Shown one piece after another: positions 6,878 through 14,675 of a DNA stretch of 40,624 bases. The notes below the pieces were generated by a model. That model ran no database searches and had not been told where the DNA came from. It saw only the letters and a list, made by a program, of their open reading frames with translations. The position numbers and the translations under genes were made by a program. Position 1 is the stretch's first letter; every line of letters begins with the position of its first letter. Where the stretch lies: positions 1-40,624 of the forward strand of contig CAKTTC010000016.1 of the NCBI GenBank assembly GCA_934613645.1, given 5' to 3'. The DNA is from an uncultured Opitutales bacterium (GTDB lineage Bacteria > Verrucomicrobiota > Verrucomicrobiia > Opitutales > Intestinicryptomonadaceae).

Positions 6878-8941
6878 ATGAAAGTATTTACCTATGTATT
6901 CTTGCCGATTCTTTTTGCGGCGCAGGCGGTTGCCCAAAGCGTCGAATTCGGCGTTGACAGTAAAACAGGCGCGCTTGATTCAATCCGTGTCTCGGGCGAT
7001 TCGCGCGATATGAATTGGACGCTCAAGGCGGGGCAGAAACGCTATATCAAAGCCGCCGACCAGTGGGGCTTGGGGCGGTTCGTCCAAACCGACGCCTACG
7101 GAACGCAGACGCAGCGCGCGTGGAGTGCCCCCGTGAAAGTGGAAAATTCGGGCGGCGCGGCAAAGTCGGTATACGATTGCGGCGACGTGGAAATAACGGT
7201 TGCGCGCGAGCAAAAAAACGGCGATTTGCTCGAGACGTATTCGTTCAAAAACAAGTCGGCAAACGCGCTGAAAATTTCAGACATAGCTGTAAATACGCCG
7301 TTTAACGACAACTACGACAAGTCGGACATCTGCCTGAACGGGCGTTGCCACGCGCACATTTGGGCGGACGGCGGCGACAGCTCCTACGTCTGCGCAATAA
7401 ATATGGGCGCGCGCGCGCCGCACTTGGGGCTTGTTATGGTTTCGGGGGCGATGGACGGTTACGAAATTTCGAAGCGGTCGAAGAAAACGGGAATGTCGAA
7501 TTTCAGGGGCGTGATTGCAATGCGCCTGAAGCCGTTCGAGCTTGGGGCGGGGCGGACGAAATCGTTCAAATGGACGCTTTTCTCGCACGCGGGGTGGGAC
7601 GACTTTTTCGAAAAGGCGCGCTCACGCGGCGCAATAACGGCGCATTTTAAAACGCCCACAACGGCGGTTTTGGGCGAGAAAATAGAGGTTGTCTTCAAAG
7701 GAAAAACGCGCAATCCAGAGGTGCTTGTAAACGGGGCGGCGGCAGAATTTTCCAAGCCGTTTTTCTCCGACGAAATTTCCGTAAAGCTCGACGCCGCCGA
7801 GCTTGGCGAAGTCGTGTTCGAGCTAAGAGACGGCGGGAAATCAACGCGGGCGGTTGCAAACGTCGTCGAGCAGCCTCAAAAAATCATAAAGCGCAGAGCC
7901 GACTTCATAACGGCGCACCAGCAGCTGAACGACCCCTCCGACGCGCGCGACGGCGCGTTTATGGTTTTCGACAACGCAGAAAACAAAATCTACAAAAACA
8001 CGGGCGCGCGCAAGTCGAACGACACCGACGAGGGCGCGGAACGCAACGGAATGGGCATTCTGCTTTCGCGCTTGGCGCAGACCGACGCCGCCTATGCCCC
8101 CGCCGCGCTGCGCTACGCAGAATTCGTTTCGGGAAAGCTGCAAACGCCCGACTTCGTGACGTATTCAAGCGTGTCGCAGACAACGCGCAACCGTTTCTTC
8201 AACTACCCGTGGGTGGCGCGCCTCTACTGCGAAACCTACAGGTTCACGAAAGACAAAAAGTGGCTCGAACGCGCGTTCGGAACAATGAAGTCTTTTTACA
8301 GGCAGTTCGGGCACGAACGCTACACGCTCGACACCCCCGTGAAAATTTCCATAGACTGCCTGCGCGAGGCGGGCATGCAGCAGCAGGCGCAGTCGCTCTT
8401 GGCCGACTATGTGAAATCGGGCGAATTGTTCATTGCGCGCGGCGAGAACTACCCGATTCAGGAGGTCGATTACGAGCAGAGCATTGTCGCCCCCGCGGCG
8501 TCGCACCTGCTCGAATTGTATTTGCTCGACGGCGACAAAAAGTGGCTCGACGGCGCGCGCGACCAGCTCCGCCGCTTGGAGGCGTTCGACGGCCGCCAGC
8601 CGCACTACCGCCTCAACAACGTTGCAATCCGCCACTGGGACGGCTTCTGGTTCGGCAAAAACAGAATGTGGGGCGATACCTTCCCCCACTACTGGAGCGC
8701 GCTTTCGGGAATATCGTATGCAATGTTCGCCGACGCAACGGGTTCGGACGAATTCCGCGCAAAGGCGGTCAACAACCTGCGCGCAAATTTCTGCCTGTTC
8801 TTTGCCGACGGCAAGGCGTCGTGCGCGTATGTTTTCCCCGACAAGGTTGACGCCCAGCCACGCAAAGTCTACGACCCCTTTGCCAACGACCAAGACTGGG
8901 CTTTGGCTTTCTACCTGATGTTTACCCAAAAATTATACTGA
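6878..8941 (+). CDS. Secreted (alpha/alpha)6-barrel glycosidase-like protein
   Basis: A 687-aa exported protein that I cannot assign to a numbered family. The chosen ATG at 6878 gives a clean signal peptide (MKVFTYVFLPILFAAQAVAQ) and has GGAG 8-10 nt upstream; an in-frame start at 6812 would hide it. The N-terminal ~340 residues look like beta-sandwich material (SVEFGVDSKTGALDSIRVSG, FTWTLFSH-like). The second half is helical with repeated W/Y-rich hairpins (FNYPWVARLYCETYRFTKDK, GDTFPHYWSALSGISYAMFA), typical of six-hairpin glycosidases and some polysaccharide lyases. Its stop overlaps the next start by one base (TGATG), so the two are coupled. Its activity is inferred from fold and neighbours only. 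Confidence 0.75.
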   Translation: MKVFTYVFLPILFAAQAVAQSVEFGVDSKTGALDSIRVSGDSRDMNWTLKAGQKRYIKAADQWGLGRFVQTDAYGTQTQRAWSAPVKVENSGGAAKSVYDCGDVEITVAREQKNGDLLETYSFKNKSANALKISDIAVNTPFNDNYDKSDICLNGRCHAHIWADGGDSSYVCAINMGARAPHLGLVMVSGAMDGYEISKRSKKTGMSNFRGVIAMRLKPFELGAGRTKSFKWTLFSHAGWDDFFEKARSRGAITAHFKTPTTAVLGEKIEVVFKGKTRNPEVLVNGAAAEFSKPFFSDEISVKLDAAELGEVVFELRDGGKSTRAVANVVEQPQKIIKRRADFITAHQQLNDPSDARDGAFMVFDNAENKIYKNTGARKSNDTDEGAERNGMGILLSRLAQTDAAYAPAALRYAEFVSGKLQTPDFVTYSSVSQTTRNRFFNYPWVARLYCETYRFTKDKKWLERAFGTMKSFYRQFGHERYTLDTPVKISIDCLREAGMQQQAQSLLADYVKSGELFIARGENYPIQEVDYEQSIVAPAASHLLELYLLDGDKKWLDGARDQLRRLEAFDGRQPHYRLNNVAIRHWDGFWFGKNRMWGDTFPHYWSALSGISYAMFADATGSDEFRAKAVNNLRANFCLFFADGKASCAYVFPDKVDAQPRKVYDPFANDQDWALAFYLMFTQKLY

Positions 8942-9486
8942 TGATTTTCTACATTCACGGACTCGGCGGAGGCGAAAAATCCGCAACATACCAAGGCTTG
9001 AAGCAACATTTCGGCGACGTAATCCTGCTTGCGTATCCGTCGGAAAGCGCGCCGTTTGCGGAGAACCTGCGCGTGATATCGGAAAAGTTTTTCTATCACG
9101 CAAAGTTTTCCGAAAACGTGGTTGTTGTGGGCACTTCGCTCGGCGGATTTTTCGCAACGAAGCTTGCCGACCTCTGCGCCGAATACGAGCTGCCGCGCCT
9201 GCGTCTGCTTCTGGTAAATCCCGCCGCCACGCCGTTTAAAACGGCTTCGGGACTGGGGTATCCGAAGGAGCTTGTTGACACATACAAGGGAATTGAAATT
9301 TCGCGCAACGCGGGCGTGAAGAAAATCGTCGTTCTTGCCGACGACGACGAACTGCTAAATCCCGACGAGACTGCCGCCATTCTTTCGCCCTGCCGTATGG
9401 AGCGGTTCGCGCGCGGCGGACACAGCTGCTGGAACGCGCTCGGCGGCGACATTGCGGGGTTTGTGCGCGAGCTTGTGGGCGCGTAG
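8941..9486 (+). CDS. YqiA/YcfP-like alpha/beta-fold esterase
   Basis: A small 181-aa cytoplasmic alpha/beta hydrolase without a signal peptide. It opens with MIFYIHGLGGGEKSATYQGL, the oxyanion-side HGxGG pattern of the UPF0227/YqiA group. The nucleophile elbow is GTSLGG with S66, an acidic ADDDE segment follows at about 138-142, and a candidate catalytic His lies in RGGHSCWNAL. The family cleaves small esters, but natural substrates are poorly known. Its start overlaps the stop of the preceding glycosidase-like gene by 1 nt and it precedes another secreted glycosidase-like gene, so removal of acyl groups from imported glycan fragments is a reasonable inference. Confidence 0.8.
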   Translation: MIFYIHGLGGGEKSATYQGLKQHFGDVILLAYPSESAPFAENLRVISEKFFYHAKFSENVVVVGTSLGGFFATKLADLCAEYELPRLRLLLVNPAATPFKTASGLGYPKELVDTYKGIEISRNAGVKKIVVLADDDELLNPDETAAILSPCRMERFARGGHSCWNALGGDIAGFVRELVGA

Positions 9487-9539
9487 GGCGGTTGTAGGTT
9501 TTTTGAATTTTAATTGTAATTGATATTAAAAGATGTTTT

Positions 9540-11342
9540 ATGTTTGAAAAAATTGTCGCGGTTTTCTGCGCTGCGTTTGCGTTCGCGGCGTCGGTCGGCG
9601 CGCAGGAGGCGGCCGAAGGCGGTTCGCCCACGGAGAAGTATTTCAACTCCGTGAAGGTTGAGTATTCGGCGGGCGGCGGCAAAGCCGATATGCCGTATCA
9701 GGTAAAACGCCGCAAGGACGGCGCGTGGCGCGTGCGCATTCCCAAGGAGGATTTTGCAAAATCGGCGGTCGATTTCATCGACGTGAAAATTCCCGCCTGC
9801 TACGCAAAAAAGGGCGAGGAGGGCTTTTTCATCAACACGCAAAACGCAATCGGCACGTTCAAAAAGGACGAGGGCGGCTATTCGTCGAACGGGCACAACT
9901 TCTACGCGTTCTTCGGAATGAAGAATCCGCGGTGCGCGTGGGTGGCAATCGTCAAGAAATCGAAGCTCGAATTTTCGATGGCGGCTACAGTCGAAAACGG
10001 CGAATACTGCGTGTTCCCGCGCTTCGAAATAAAGCGCATTGAGGGCGAGCCATACGAGGACATTGTGGTCGATTTCTACGAACTGCGCGGCAAAGACGCC
10101 TCATACGCGGGCATGGCGAAAAAATACCGCGCCTACCAGATAAAGCGCGGCGAGGTCAGGCCGCTGAAGGAGCGCGTGAAGGACAATCCCAAGCTGGAGG
10201 CTATGGCGAAGTCGATTCTCGTGCGCGCGCAGCACGGCGGCAAGAGAATCCCGAAGGACAAAAACGGCAGGTGGATTATCAAAGACTACACGCCCGAAAC
10301 CGAGCTTCCCGTGGGCGTCGGCTGCACGTTCGACGAAGTTACGGAGGTCATAAAGGCGTTGAAGGAATCGGGGTGCGACAACATCGTTTTCCACGAAGTC
10401 GGCTGGAACAAAAGCGGGCACGACGGCCGCTATCCGCAGCTGTTGCCCGTAGAGCCGAAGTTCGGCGGAGAGGAGGCTTTGAAGCGGACAATAGAAACCG
10501 CAAAAAGCTTGGGCTACTACATTTCGCCCCACGTCAACCACACCGACGCCTACCGAATTGCCGACTGCTGGAGCGAAGACTACATTGCAAAACGCGCCGA
10601 CGGCTCGCTTATGTATGTCGGCTGCTGGGCGGGCGGCAAGGCTTACACGCCGTGCCCAAAGGCGATTTTCGACAGGTTCGTGAAGTCCGACTACCTTATG
10701 CTGCGCGACAGGCTCGGCTTCAACGGGCTTCACCACGTAGATGTGATTTCGGCAATAGCCCCGCGCGTCTGCCACGACAAAAACCACCCGCTAAACCGCA
10801 AGCAGTGGGCGGCGGCGTATCTGAAGATAATGAAATACGCGCACGAAATCACGGGCGGATTCACTTCGGAGGCGGGCTACGACCACGTTATAAAGTATCT
10901 TGACTGGGGCTTTTACATCAATTTCAAAAACCGCTTCCCCGATATGTTCGACCGCATTGTGCCCGTCTGGCAGCTTGTCTACCACGGCATTGTGCCGTCT
11001 TCGGCGTTCCATACCGATGTCAACAACAACCTCAGCGGCGACTGGGAGGAAATCAGGCTGCACCACGCGGAGTTCGGCGGCAGACCCGTGTATTACTTGG
11101 GCTTGAAGCTCAACCACGTTCCGTCGATAGTAAGCTACTACGCCGAATACCAGCCAATGGCGCGCCTGCAAATGGAGTTTATGGAAGACCACCGCAAACT
11201 TGCCGAAGACGTTTATCTGACTGTCTACGCCGACGGCAGCGAGGTTCTTACAAACTACTCTCGCGCGCCGTTTGAATACCGCGGCAAAAAAATTCCGCCG
11301 CGCGACTACATGCTTTTTAACGGCGGCATTGTGTTGAGATAG
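9540..11342 (+). CDS. Secreted TIM-barrel glycosidase-like protein, paralog of the 33206-35023 gene
   Basis: A 600-aa exported protein (signal MFEKIVAVFCAAFAFAASVGA). A beta-rich N-terminal domain (about 35-200) is followed by a predicted barrel with GWNKSGHDGRYPQ (288-300), HHVDVIS (D401 in HVDVIS), FTSEAGYDHV (E444) and VPVWQLVYHGI. The same blocks occur in the same order in the product of 33206-35023. A conserved Asp and Glu some 40 residues apart resemble the nucleophile and acid/base of GH101-like retaining enzymes, and I suspect a DUF5696/DUF6259-type family, but I cannot confirm the name. A 53-nt gap follows the esterase gene, with no strong Shine-Dalgarno (only AAAGATG). Substrate unknown. 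Confidence 0.78.
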   Translation: MFEKIVAVFCAAFAFAASVGAQEAAEGGSPTEKYFNSVKVEYSAGGGKADMPYQVKRRKDGAWRVRIPKEDFAKSAVDFIDVKIPACYAKKGEEGFFINTQNAIGTFKKDEGGYSSNGHNFYAFFGMKNPRCAWVAIVKKSKLEFSMAATVENGEYCVFPRFEIKRIEGEPYEDIVVDFYELRGKDASYAGMAKKYRAYQIKRGEVRPLKERVKDNPKLEAMAKSILVRAQHGGKRIPKDKNGRWIIKDYTPETELPVGVGCTFDEVTEVIKALKESGCDNIVFHEVGWNKSGHDGRYPQLLPVEPKFGGEEALKRTIETAKSLGYYISPHVNHTDAYRIADCWSEDYIAKRADGSLMYVGCWAGGKAYTPCPKAIFDRFVKSDYLMLRDRLGFNGLHHVDVISAIAPRVCHDKNHPLNRKQWAAAYLKIMKYAHEITGGFTSEAGYDHVIKYLDWGFYINFKNRFPDMFDRIVPVWQLVYHGIVPSSAFHTDVNNNLSGDWEEIRLHHAEFGGRPVYYLGLKLNHVPSIVSYYAEYQPMARLQMEFMEDHRKLAEDVYLTVYADGSEVLTNYSRAPFEYRGKKIPPRDYMLFNGGIVLR

Positions 11343-11344
11343 CC

Positions 11345-11675
11345 GCGTTGGGCATTGGGCGTTTGGCTTCGTGCGGGGCGGGGCTGCCCGCAACGCGTTC
11401 GCGCGTCCGCCGAGTCTGCCGCCAGTGCTACTGCTCACCTGTTAGAGCTAATCTGCCGTTTATCCGTGCCTGCGCCTCCCGCGTCCGCCGTTTACCCGTT
11501 CCGCCGCCGCCAGTTTGCCGTTCGCCCATCTGTGCCAGTCTCTCACAAGTTCGCGCGCCTGCCGCCCGCGCCCGTTCGTCCAGTGTGCCCGCGCTCCTGC
11601 TCCCCCTCCCGTGCCCGTCCACTGCCAAGCGTAGCCAAGTGCAGCAGCATTTTTTGTCGGGCGTTTTCTGAGGGC
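11345..11675 (-). other. Strand-skewed G/A-rich low-complexity intergenic tract
   Basis: Between two convergent genes, about 300 bp are strongly pyrimidine-rich on the plus strand, so purine-rich on the minus strand. On the minus strand it is built of irregular short units such as AAACGGC, GGCGGA and GGGCGCGGGCGGCAGG. I see no credible ORF or known RNA. It lies beyond the terminator of the minus-strand gene. Confidence 0.5.
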
Positions 11676-11707
11676 GCAAAAAAAGACGCGTGTTCGGAAC
11701 GCGTCTT
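11676..11707 (-). terminator. Terminator of the 11730-12443 gene
   Basis: On the minus strand AAGACGCGT-tccgaac-ACGCGTCTT is followed by TTTTTTT, 22 nt after the stop codon. The stem also has a weaker T-rich flank (GTTTTTG) on the plus side, so it could serve the convergent gene too. Confidence 0.85.
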
Positions 11708-11729
11708 GTTTTTGAAATCGGGATTCGAG

Positions 11730-12443
11730 CTACTGCTGGGGAGCTGCGGGTCTTTTGCCGCCCCTGTTTTGGTGGCGTCTGAAGTTGCCGCCGTTTTTGT
11801 TGAAGTTCTTTTGGTTGTTGAACTTTCTTTTGCCCCTGAAATCCTTCTTGAAGTTTTTGTCGAACTTTCTTTTGCGGTCGAATTTCTTCTCTTTTTTGCC
11901 GCCGAAAATCGACTTCAACGCCGCCTTGATTCGCGCTAAAAGGGAGGGTTTACACTTGGCTTCGTCCGCAGAATTGTAGGAGACAACGCCGTCGAATTTC
12001 TTGCTTTCGTCGAAGCGGCGCGGACGTTTGTCGTCGAGGCGCACTTCGATTGTTCTGGGCGTAAATTCCCTCTTTTCGAACGACGGACCTTCGTGCTTTT
12101 CGGCGGGTTCGCCCGCGCATTCGCATTCGGCTTTTTCGCAACCTTCAGTGGGCGTTTCGGCATTTTCCGCGTCGGATTTTTCGAAACGTCTGTTCTTTTT
12201 GTTCTGGTATCCGTTGATGTTGGAACCGCTCAGTCTTTCGGCTTCTTTGGAGATGTCGGCAATTTCGCCGCACGCCAATTCGCCCGATTTTTTCGATTGC
12301 GCCGCAGCCGCTCTGCCGTTTCTGCCGTTTCTACGGCGCGAGCATTTCGGCTTCTCCGAGGCGGAAGATTCTACTGCGGTTTGAACGGGCTGTTCAACCG
12401 CCGCGACCTGTTGTTCGGAGTCGTTTTGATTGTTTTCTTCCAT
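11730..12443 (-). CDS. Disordered two-part protein, acidic N-half and K/F/N/R-rich C-tail
   Basis: A 237-aa protein that I do not recognise. The first ~150 residues are rich in E, Q, S, A and N and have no hydrophobic core (MEENNQNDSEQQVAAVEQPV...). The last ~60 residues switch to a strongly basic tail with regularly spaced Phe (KKFDRKRKFDKNFKKDFRGK...) and end NRGGKRPAAPQQ. A ~15-residue segment (PSLLARIKAALKSIFGGKK) could form an amphipathic helix. The composition resembles the RNA-binding tails of DEAD-box helicases and other nucleic-acid-binding disordered proteins, so RNA or DNA binding is an inference. It appears monocistronic with a strong terminator. Cysteines at several positions are not in a zinc-finger spacing. 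Confidence 0.7.
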   Translation of the reverse strand: MEENNQNDSEQQVAAVEQPVQTAVESSASEKPKCSRRRNGRNGRAAAAQSKKSGELACGEIADISKEAERLSGSNINGYQNKKNRRFEKSDAENAETPTEGCEKAECECAGEPAEKHEGPSFEKREFTPRTIEVRLDDKRPRRFDESKKFDGVVSYNSADEAKCKPSLLARIKAALKSIFGGKKEKKFDRKRKFDKNFKKDFRGKRKFNNQKNFNKNGGNFRRHQNRGGKRPAAPQQ

Positions 12444-12691
12444 GATTGTATGTTTCTATGTTATTGCGGACGGGCGATTTGCCCCTGAAAAGGGTTGTCC
12501 GTTTTGGTTGTGTTCCGCGTCCGCGCCTTAATATTGTAAAGAACAACCCATACCGTCTTGCAAACAAGAGCCTAAACACGATTTTTCGGGCAAATCAATA
12601 AGTTTCCAATCACAACACATTTTTGGCGTTATGACAATATTTTTTTTAAGAAAGTCTCGACATATTTGTAGGGCGTTGTTTTATCTTTTTT

Positions 12692-13291
12692 ATGCTCAAA
12701 ATGAAAAGTTTGGTAGACAATCTCTCCGCAAGGGGATTCAAAGTTCACTGCTTTGCCACCGCGCAGGAGGCAAAGGCGTTTTTTCAAAGCGAAATAGTCG
12801 ACACAAGCGTGGGGTTCGGCGGCTCCGTAACGGTTTCGCAGCTGGGCTTATACGATATGCTCAAAGAGCGCAACAGGGTTTTCTACCACTCGGTTGACAA
12901 GTCGCCCGACGTTCTCGCGAACGCGGCGGCGGCGGAAGTCTACATTTTGGGGGCGAACGCGGTCTCGCAAACGGGCGAAATCGTCAACATAGACGGGCGA
13001 GGCAACAGGGTTTCGGGCTGCATTTGGGGCGCGAACCGCAAGCGCGTCTACATTGTTTTCGGCGAAAACAAAATTACCGAAGATCTCCCGAGCGCGATTT
13101 TCAGGGCGCGCAACATTGCCGCTCCGCAGAACGCGCGCAGGCTCAACCTGAAAACTCCGTGCGCAATAAAGGCTGACAAATGCTACAACTGCAACAGCCC
13201 GCAGAAAATCTGCCGCGTCCTCACCGTGCTTTCAAACCCGACTTCCGCCGAAACGCACGTCGTGATAATTTCGGAGGACTTGGGCTACTGA
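12692..13291 (+). CDS. LUD-domain (lactate utilisation/DUF162) protein
   Basis: A 199-aa protein made of a single LUD domain, the fold of LutC and of the LutB N-terminus. Characteristic blocks are SVGFGGSVTVSQLGL (about 39-53), VDKSPDVLANAAAAEVYILG, ANAVSQTGEIVNIDGRGNRV and the C-terminal KCYNCNSPQKICRVLTVLS. The last is typical of stand-alone LUD proteins annotated 'lactate utilization protein'. The lutA and lutB partners are not nearby, so participation in L-lactate oxidation is unproven. A second ATG at 12701 is an alternative start. Neither start has a clear Shine-Dalgarno. Confidence 0.85.
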   Translation: MLKMKSLVDNLSARGFKVHCFATAQEAKAFFQSEIVDTSVGFGGSVTVSQLGLYDMLKERNRVFYHSVDKSPDVLANAAAAEVYILGANAVSQTGEIVNIDGRGNRVSGCIWGANRKRVYIVFGENKITEDLPSAIFRARNIAAPQNARRLNLKTPCAIKADKCYNCNSPQKICRVLTVLSNPTSAETHVVIISEDLGY

Positions 13292-13346
13292 TGTTTTGCG
13301 CGGCGCGGCAAACGGGCGGCGCGGCGAAAAAAAGTGAAAAAAAGTG

Positions 13347-13375
13347 TTGCAAAATGCGGCGCGTTGGCGTGTAAT
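13347..13375 (+). promoter_or_regulatory. Sigma-70-type promoter of the small basic protein gene
   Basis: TTGCAA (13347-13352), a 17-nt spacer and TGTAAT (13370-13375). The -10 box sits inside an inverted repeat GTTGGC-gtgtaat-GCCAAC (13363-13381), which could be an operator. The gene's ATG is 35 nt downstream with a strong AAGGAG site. Confidence 0.55.
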
Positions 13376-13410
13376 GCCAACTTTATTGATTTTCAAAAAG
13401 GAGTAATTTT

Positions 13411-13569
13411 ATGTCACAGCACAACAGTTTTAAAAGCGGCGGTTCATCGACTTCCAAAAAACGCAGCGTTCTCAAGCGTTTTGAACGTATCGACTTGTTG
13501 CGTAAACGCGGCGCGTTGAAAACGGTTACCCGCGTAACGGGTCTGCCCAAGACAAAGCCCGCCGAATAG
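13411..13569 (+). CDS. Small basic protein, 52 aa, PVC-type family
   Basis: The product starts MSQHNSFKSGGSSTSKKRSV and ends VTGLPKTKPAE. It is strongly basic, with a KRFERIDLLRKRGAL core. I recognise this as the 'small basic protein' family that NCBI/TIGRFAM describes for Verrucomicrobia and Chlamydiae (TIGR04137, from memory); its role is unknown and a ribosome or RNA link has been suggested from size and charge. The signals point to strong expression: AAAAAGGAG 7 nt before the ATG, a near-consensus promoter at 13347-13375 and its own terminator-like hairpin at 13597-13633. It is independent of the flanking LUD and prenyl synthase genes. Confidence 0.85.
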   Translation: MSQHNSFKSGGSSTSKKRSVLKRFERIDLLRKRGALKTVTRVTGLPKTKPAE

Positions 13570-13596
13570 GTCGGTCTGCTTTGCGCGTGTTTATGT

Positions 13597-13633
13597 AAAA
13601 AACGGGTTTCGCTCGGGCGGATTCCGTTTTTTT
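13597..13633 (+). terminator. Terminator-like hairpin after the small basic protein gene
   Basis: AAAAAACGG (13597-13605) pairs with CCGTTTTTT (13624-13632), closing an 18-nt loop, and ends in a T7 run. The stem is A/T-rich, so termination may be partial. A longer prenyl synthase ORF beginning GTG at 13634 would start right at its end. Confidence 0.6.
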
Positions 13634-13744
13634 GTGCCCGAACGCTTTTTTTTGATTGCCCTGAGGGCGTCAAAGTGGACAATTACCGCCGTCTTGAATA
13701 AACTACATAAATCCAGTTGCCCGTTCGATTCCGTGAAGAGTTCG

Positions 13745-14674
13745 ATGAAGCCGTTGTTCGACTTGTTCGGACGCTTTCTCGCGGAACAGGCGGTCGGTTT
13801 CGTTCCAGAAATCCGCGAGGCCGCAAAGGGGGTTATCAGACCCAACGGCAAGCTGATTCGGCCGACGCTCGTGTTCTCTTCAATGCTTGCCGACGCCGAC
13901 GCGGAAACCGCCGTGCGCAGGGCGGCGATTGTCGAGCTTACGCACATTTCAACGCTCGTCCACGACGACGTTATCGACAACGCAACCCTCCGCAGAAATT
14001 GCGCCACCACAAACGCCAAATACGGCGTGCGCACCGCAATTTTGCTGGGAGATGTGATTTTCTCCCACATGATGTCGCTTGCGTTTGCCGATGCCGACCG
14101 CAGCGTTGCGGAGCTTACATCGCGCTATATCCGCATTATTTGCGAGGGCGAAATCAGGCAGACGCTTTCCGACAAAAACGAAATTGTCTCTCCCGAGAGG
14201 TATTTCGAGATTGTCTACGGAAAAACCGCGGCGTTGTTCGAGCTTTCGTGCAGGCTTGGCGCGATGTCGGCGGGCGCGCCGCGCGCGTGGGTTGAAGCGG
14301 CGTCGAAGGCGGGCAAACAGCTCGGCATTGCATACCAGATTTACGACGACGTTTGCGACTGGTTTATGAGCGAGACCGACGCGGGCAAAACGCTCGGAAC
14401 CGACTTGGTTTCGGGCAAGCAGACTTTCCCGCTGATTGCGCTTATGCGCACGTTCCCGAAGGACGCCGCCGCCGATTTTCTCCGCTCTTTGCCCGATTCG
14501 GACTTCGCGACAATCCGCGCAAAAATGACGGAATGCGGCGCGCTTGAAACTTCGGAAAGGGAATTTTTGGGCAGGATTTCGGCGGCGGAAAACGCGCTTG
14601 CCGCCTTCCCGCAGTTCAATGCAAAACTGCTCGAGTGTTGCGCCGCCCTCAGGGAAATGGATTTCGTAAAGTAG
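13745..14674 (+). CDS. Polyprenyl diphosphate synthase
   Basis: Trans-prenyltransferase that extends an allylic diphosphate with IPP, probably making the C35-C45 side chain of a quinone. With the ATG at 13745 it has 309 aa. The family blocks are present: GKLIRP (about 35-40), the first aspartate-rich motif HDDVID (DDVID at 74-78), GDVIFS, EGEIRQ, the second aspartate-rich motif YDDVCDW (DDVCD at 201-205) and GTDLVSGKQTFPLI. The reading frame stays open back to a GTG at 13634, but those 37 codons start at the preceding hairpin and do not look like the family N-terminus. hemA starts 1 nt after its stop, so the two are one transcript: isoprenoid quinone and haem supply for respiration. Confidence 0.9.
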   Translation: MKPLFDLFGRFLAEQAVGFVPEIREAAKGVIRPNGKLIRPTLVFSSMLADADAETAVRRAAIVELTHISTLVHDDVIDNATLRRNCATTNAKYGVRTAILLGDVIFSHMMSLAFADADRSVAELTSRYIRIICEGEIRQTLSDKNEIVSPERYFEIVYGKTAALFELSCRLGAMSAGAPRAWVEAASKAGKQLGIAYQIYDDVCDWFMSETDAGKTLGTDLVSGKQTFPLIALMRTFPKDAAADFLRSLPDSDFATIRAKMTECGALETSEREFLGRISAAENALAAFPQFNAKLLECCAALREMDFVK

Positions 14675-14675
14675 T

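Noticed and set aside
11348..11939. 107-aa and 194-aa plus-strand frames after the 9540 gene
   Set aside because: They translate the low-complexity tract and the antisense of the 11730-12443 gene; composition is an artefact (P, R, S, C runs).
12533..12563. Promoter TTGCAA / TACAAT for the 11730-12443 gene on the minus strand
   Set aside because: The -10 is good but the spacer is 19 nt and the -35 is weak, so it is not listed as a feature.
13634..13744. GTG start at 13634 for the polyprenyl synthase
   Set aside because: It lies at the edge of a terminator-like hairpin without an RBS, and the added residues do not resemble the family N-terminus; the ATG at 13745 is preferred.
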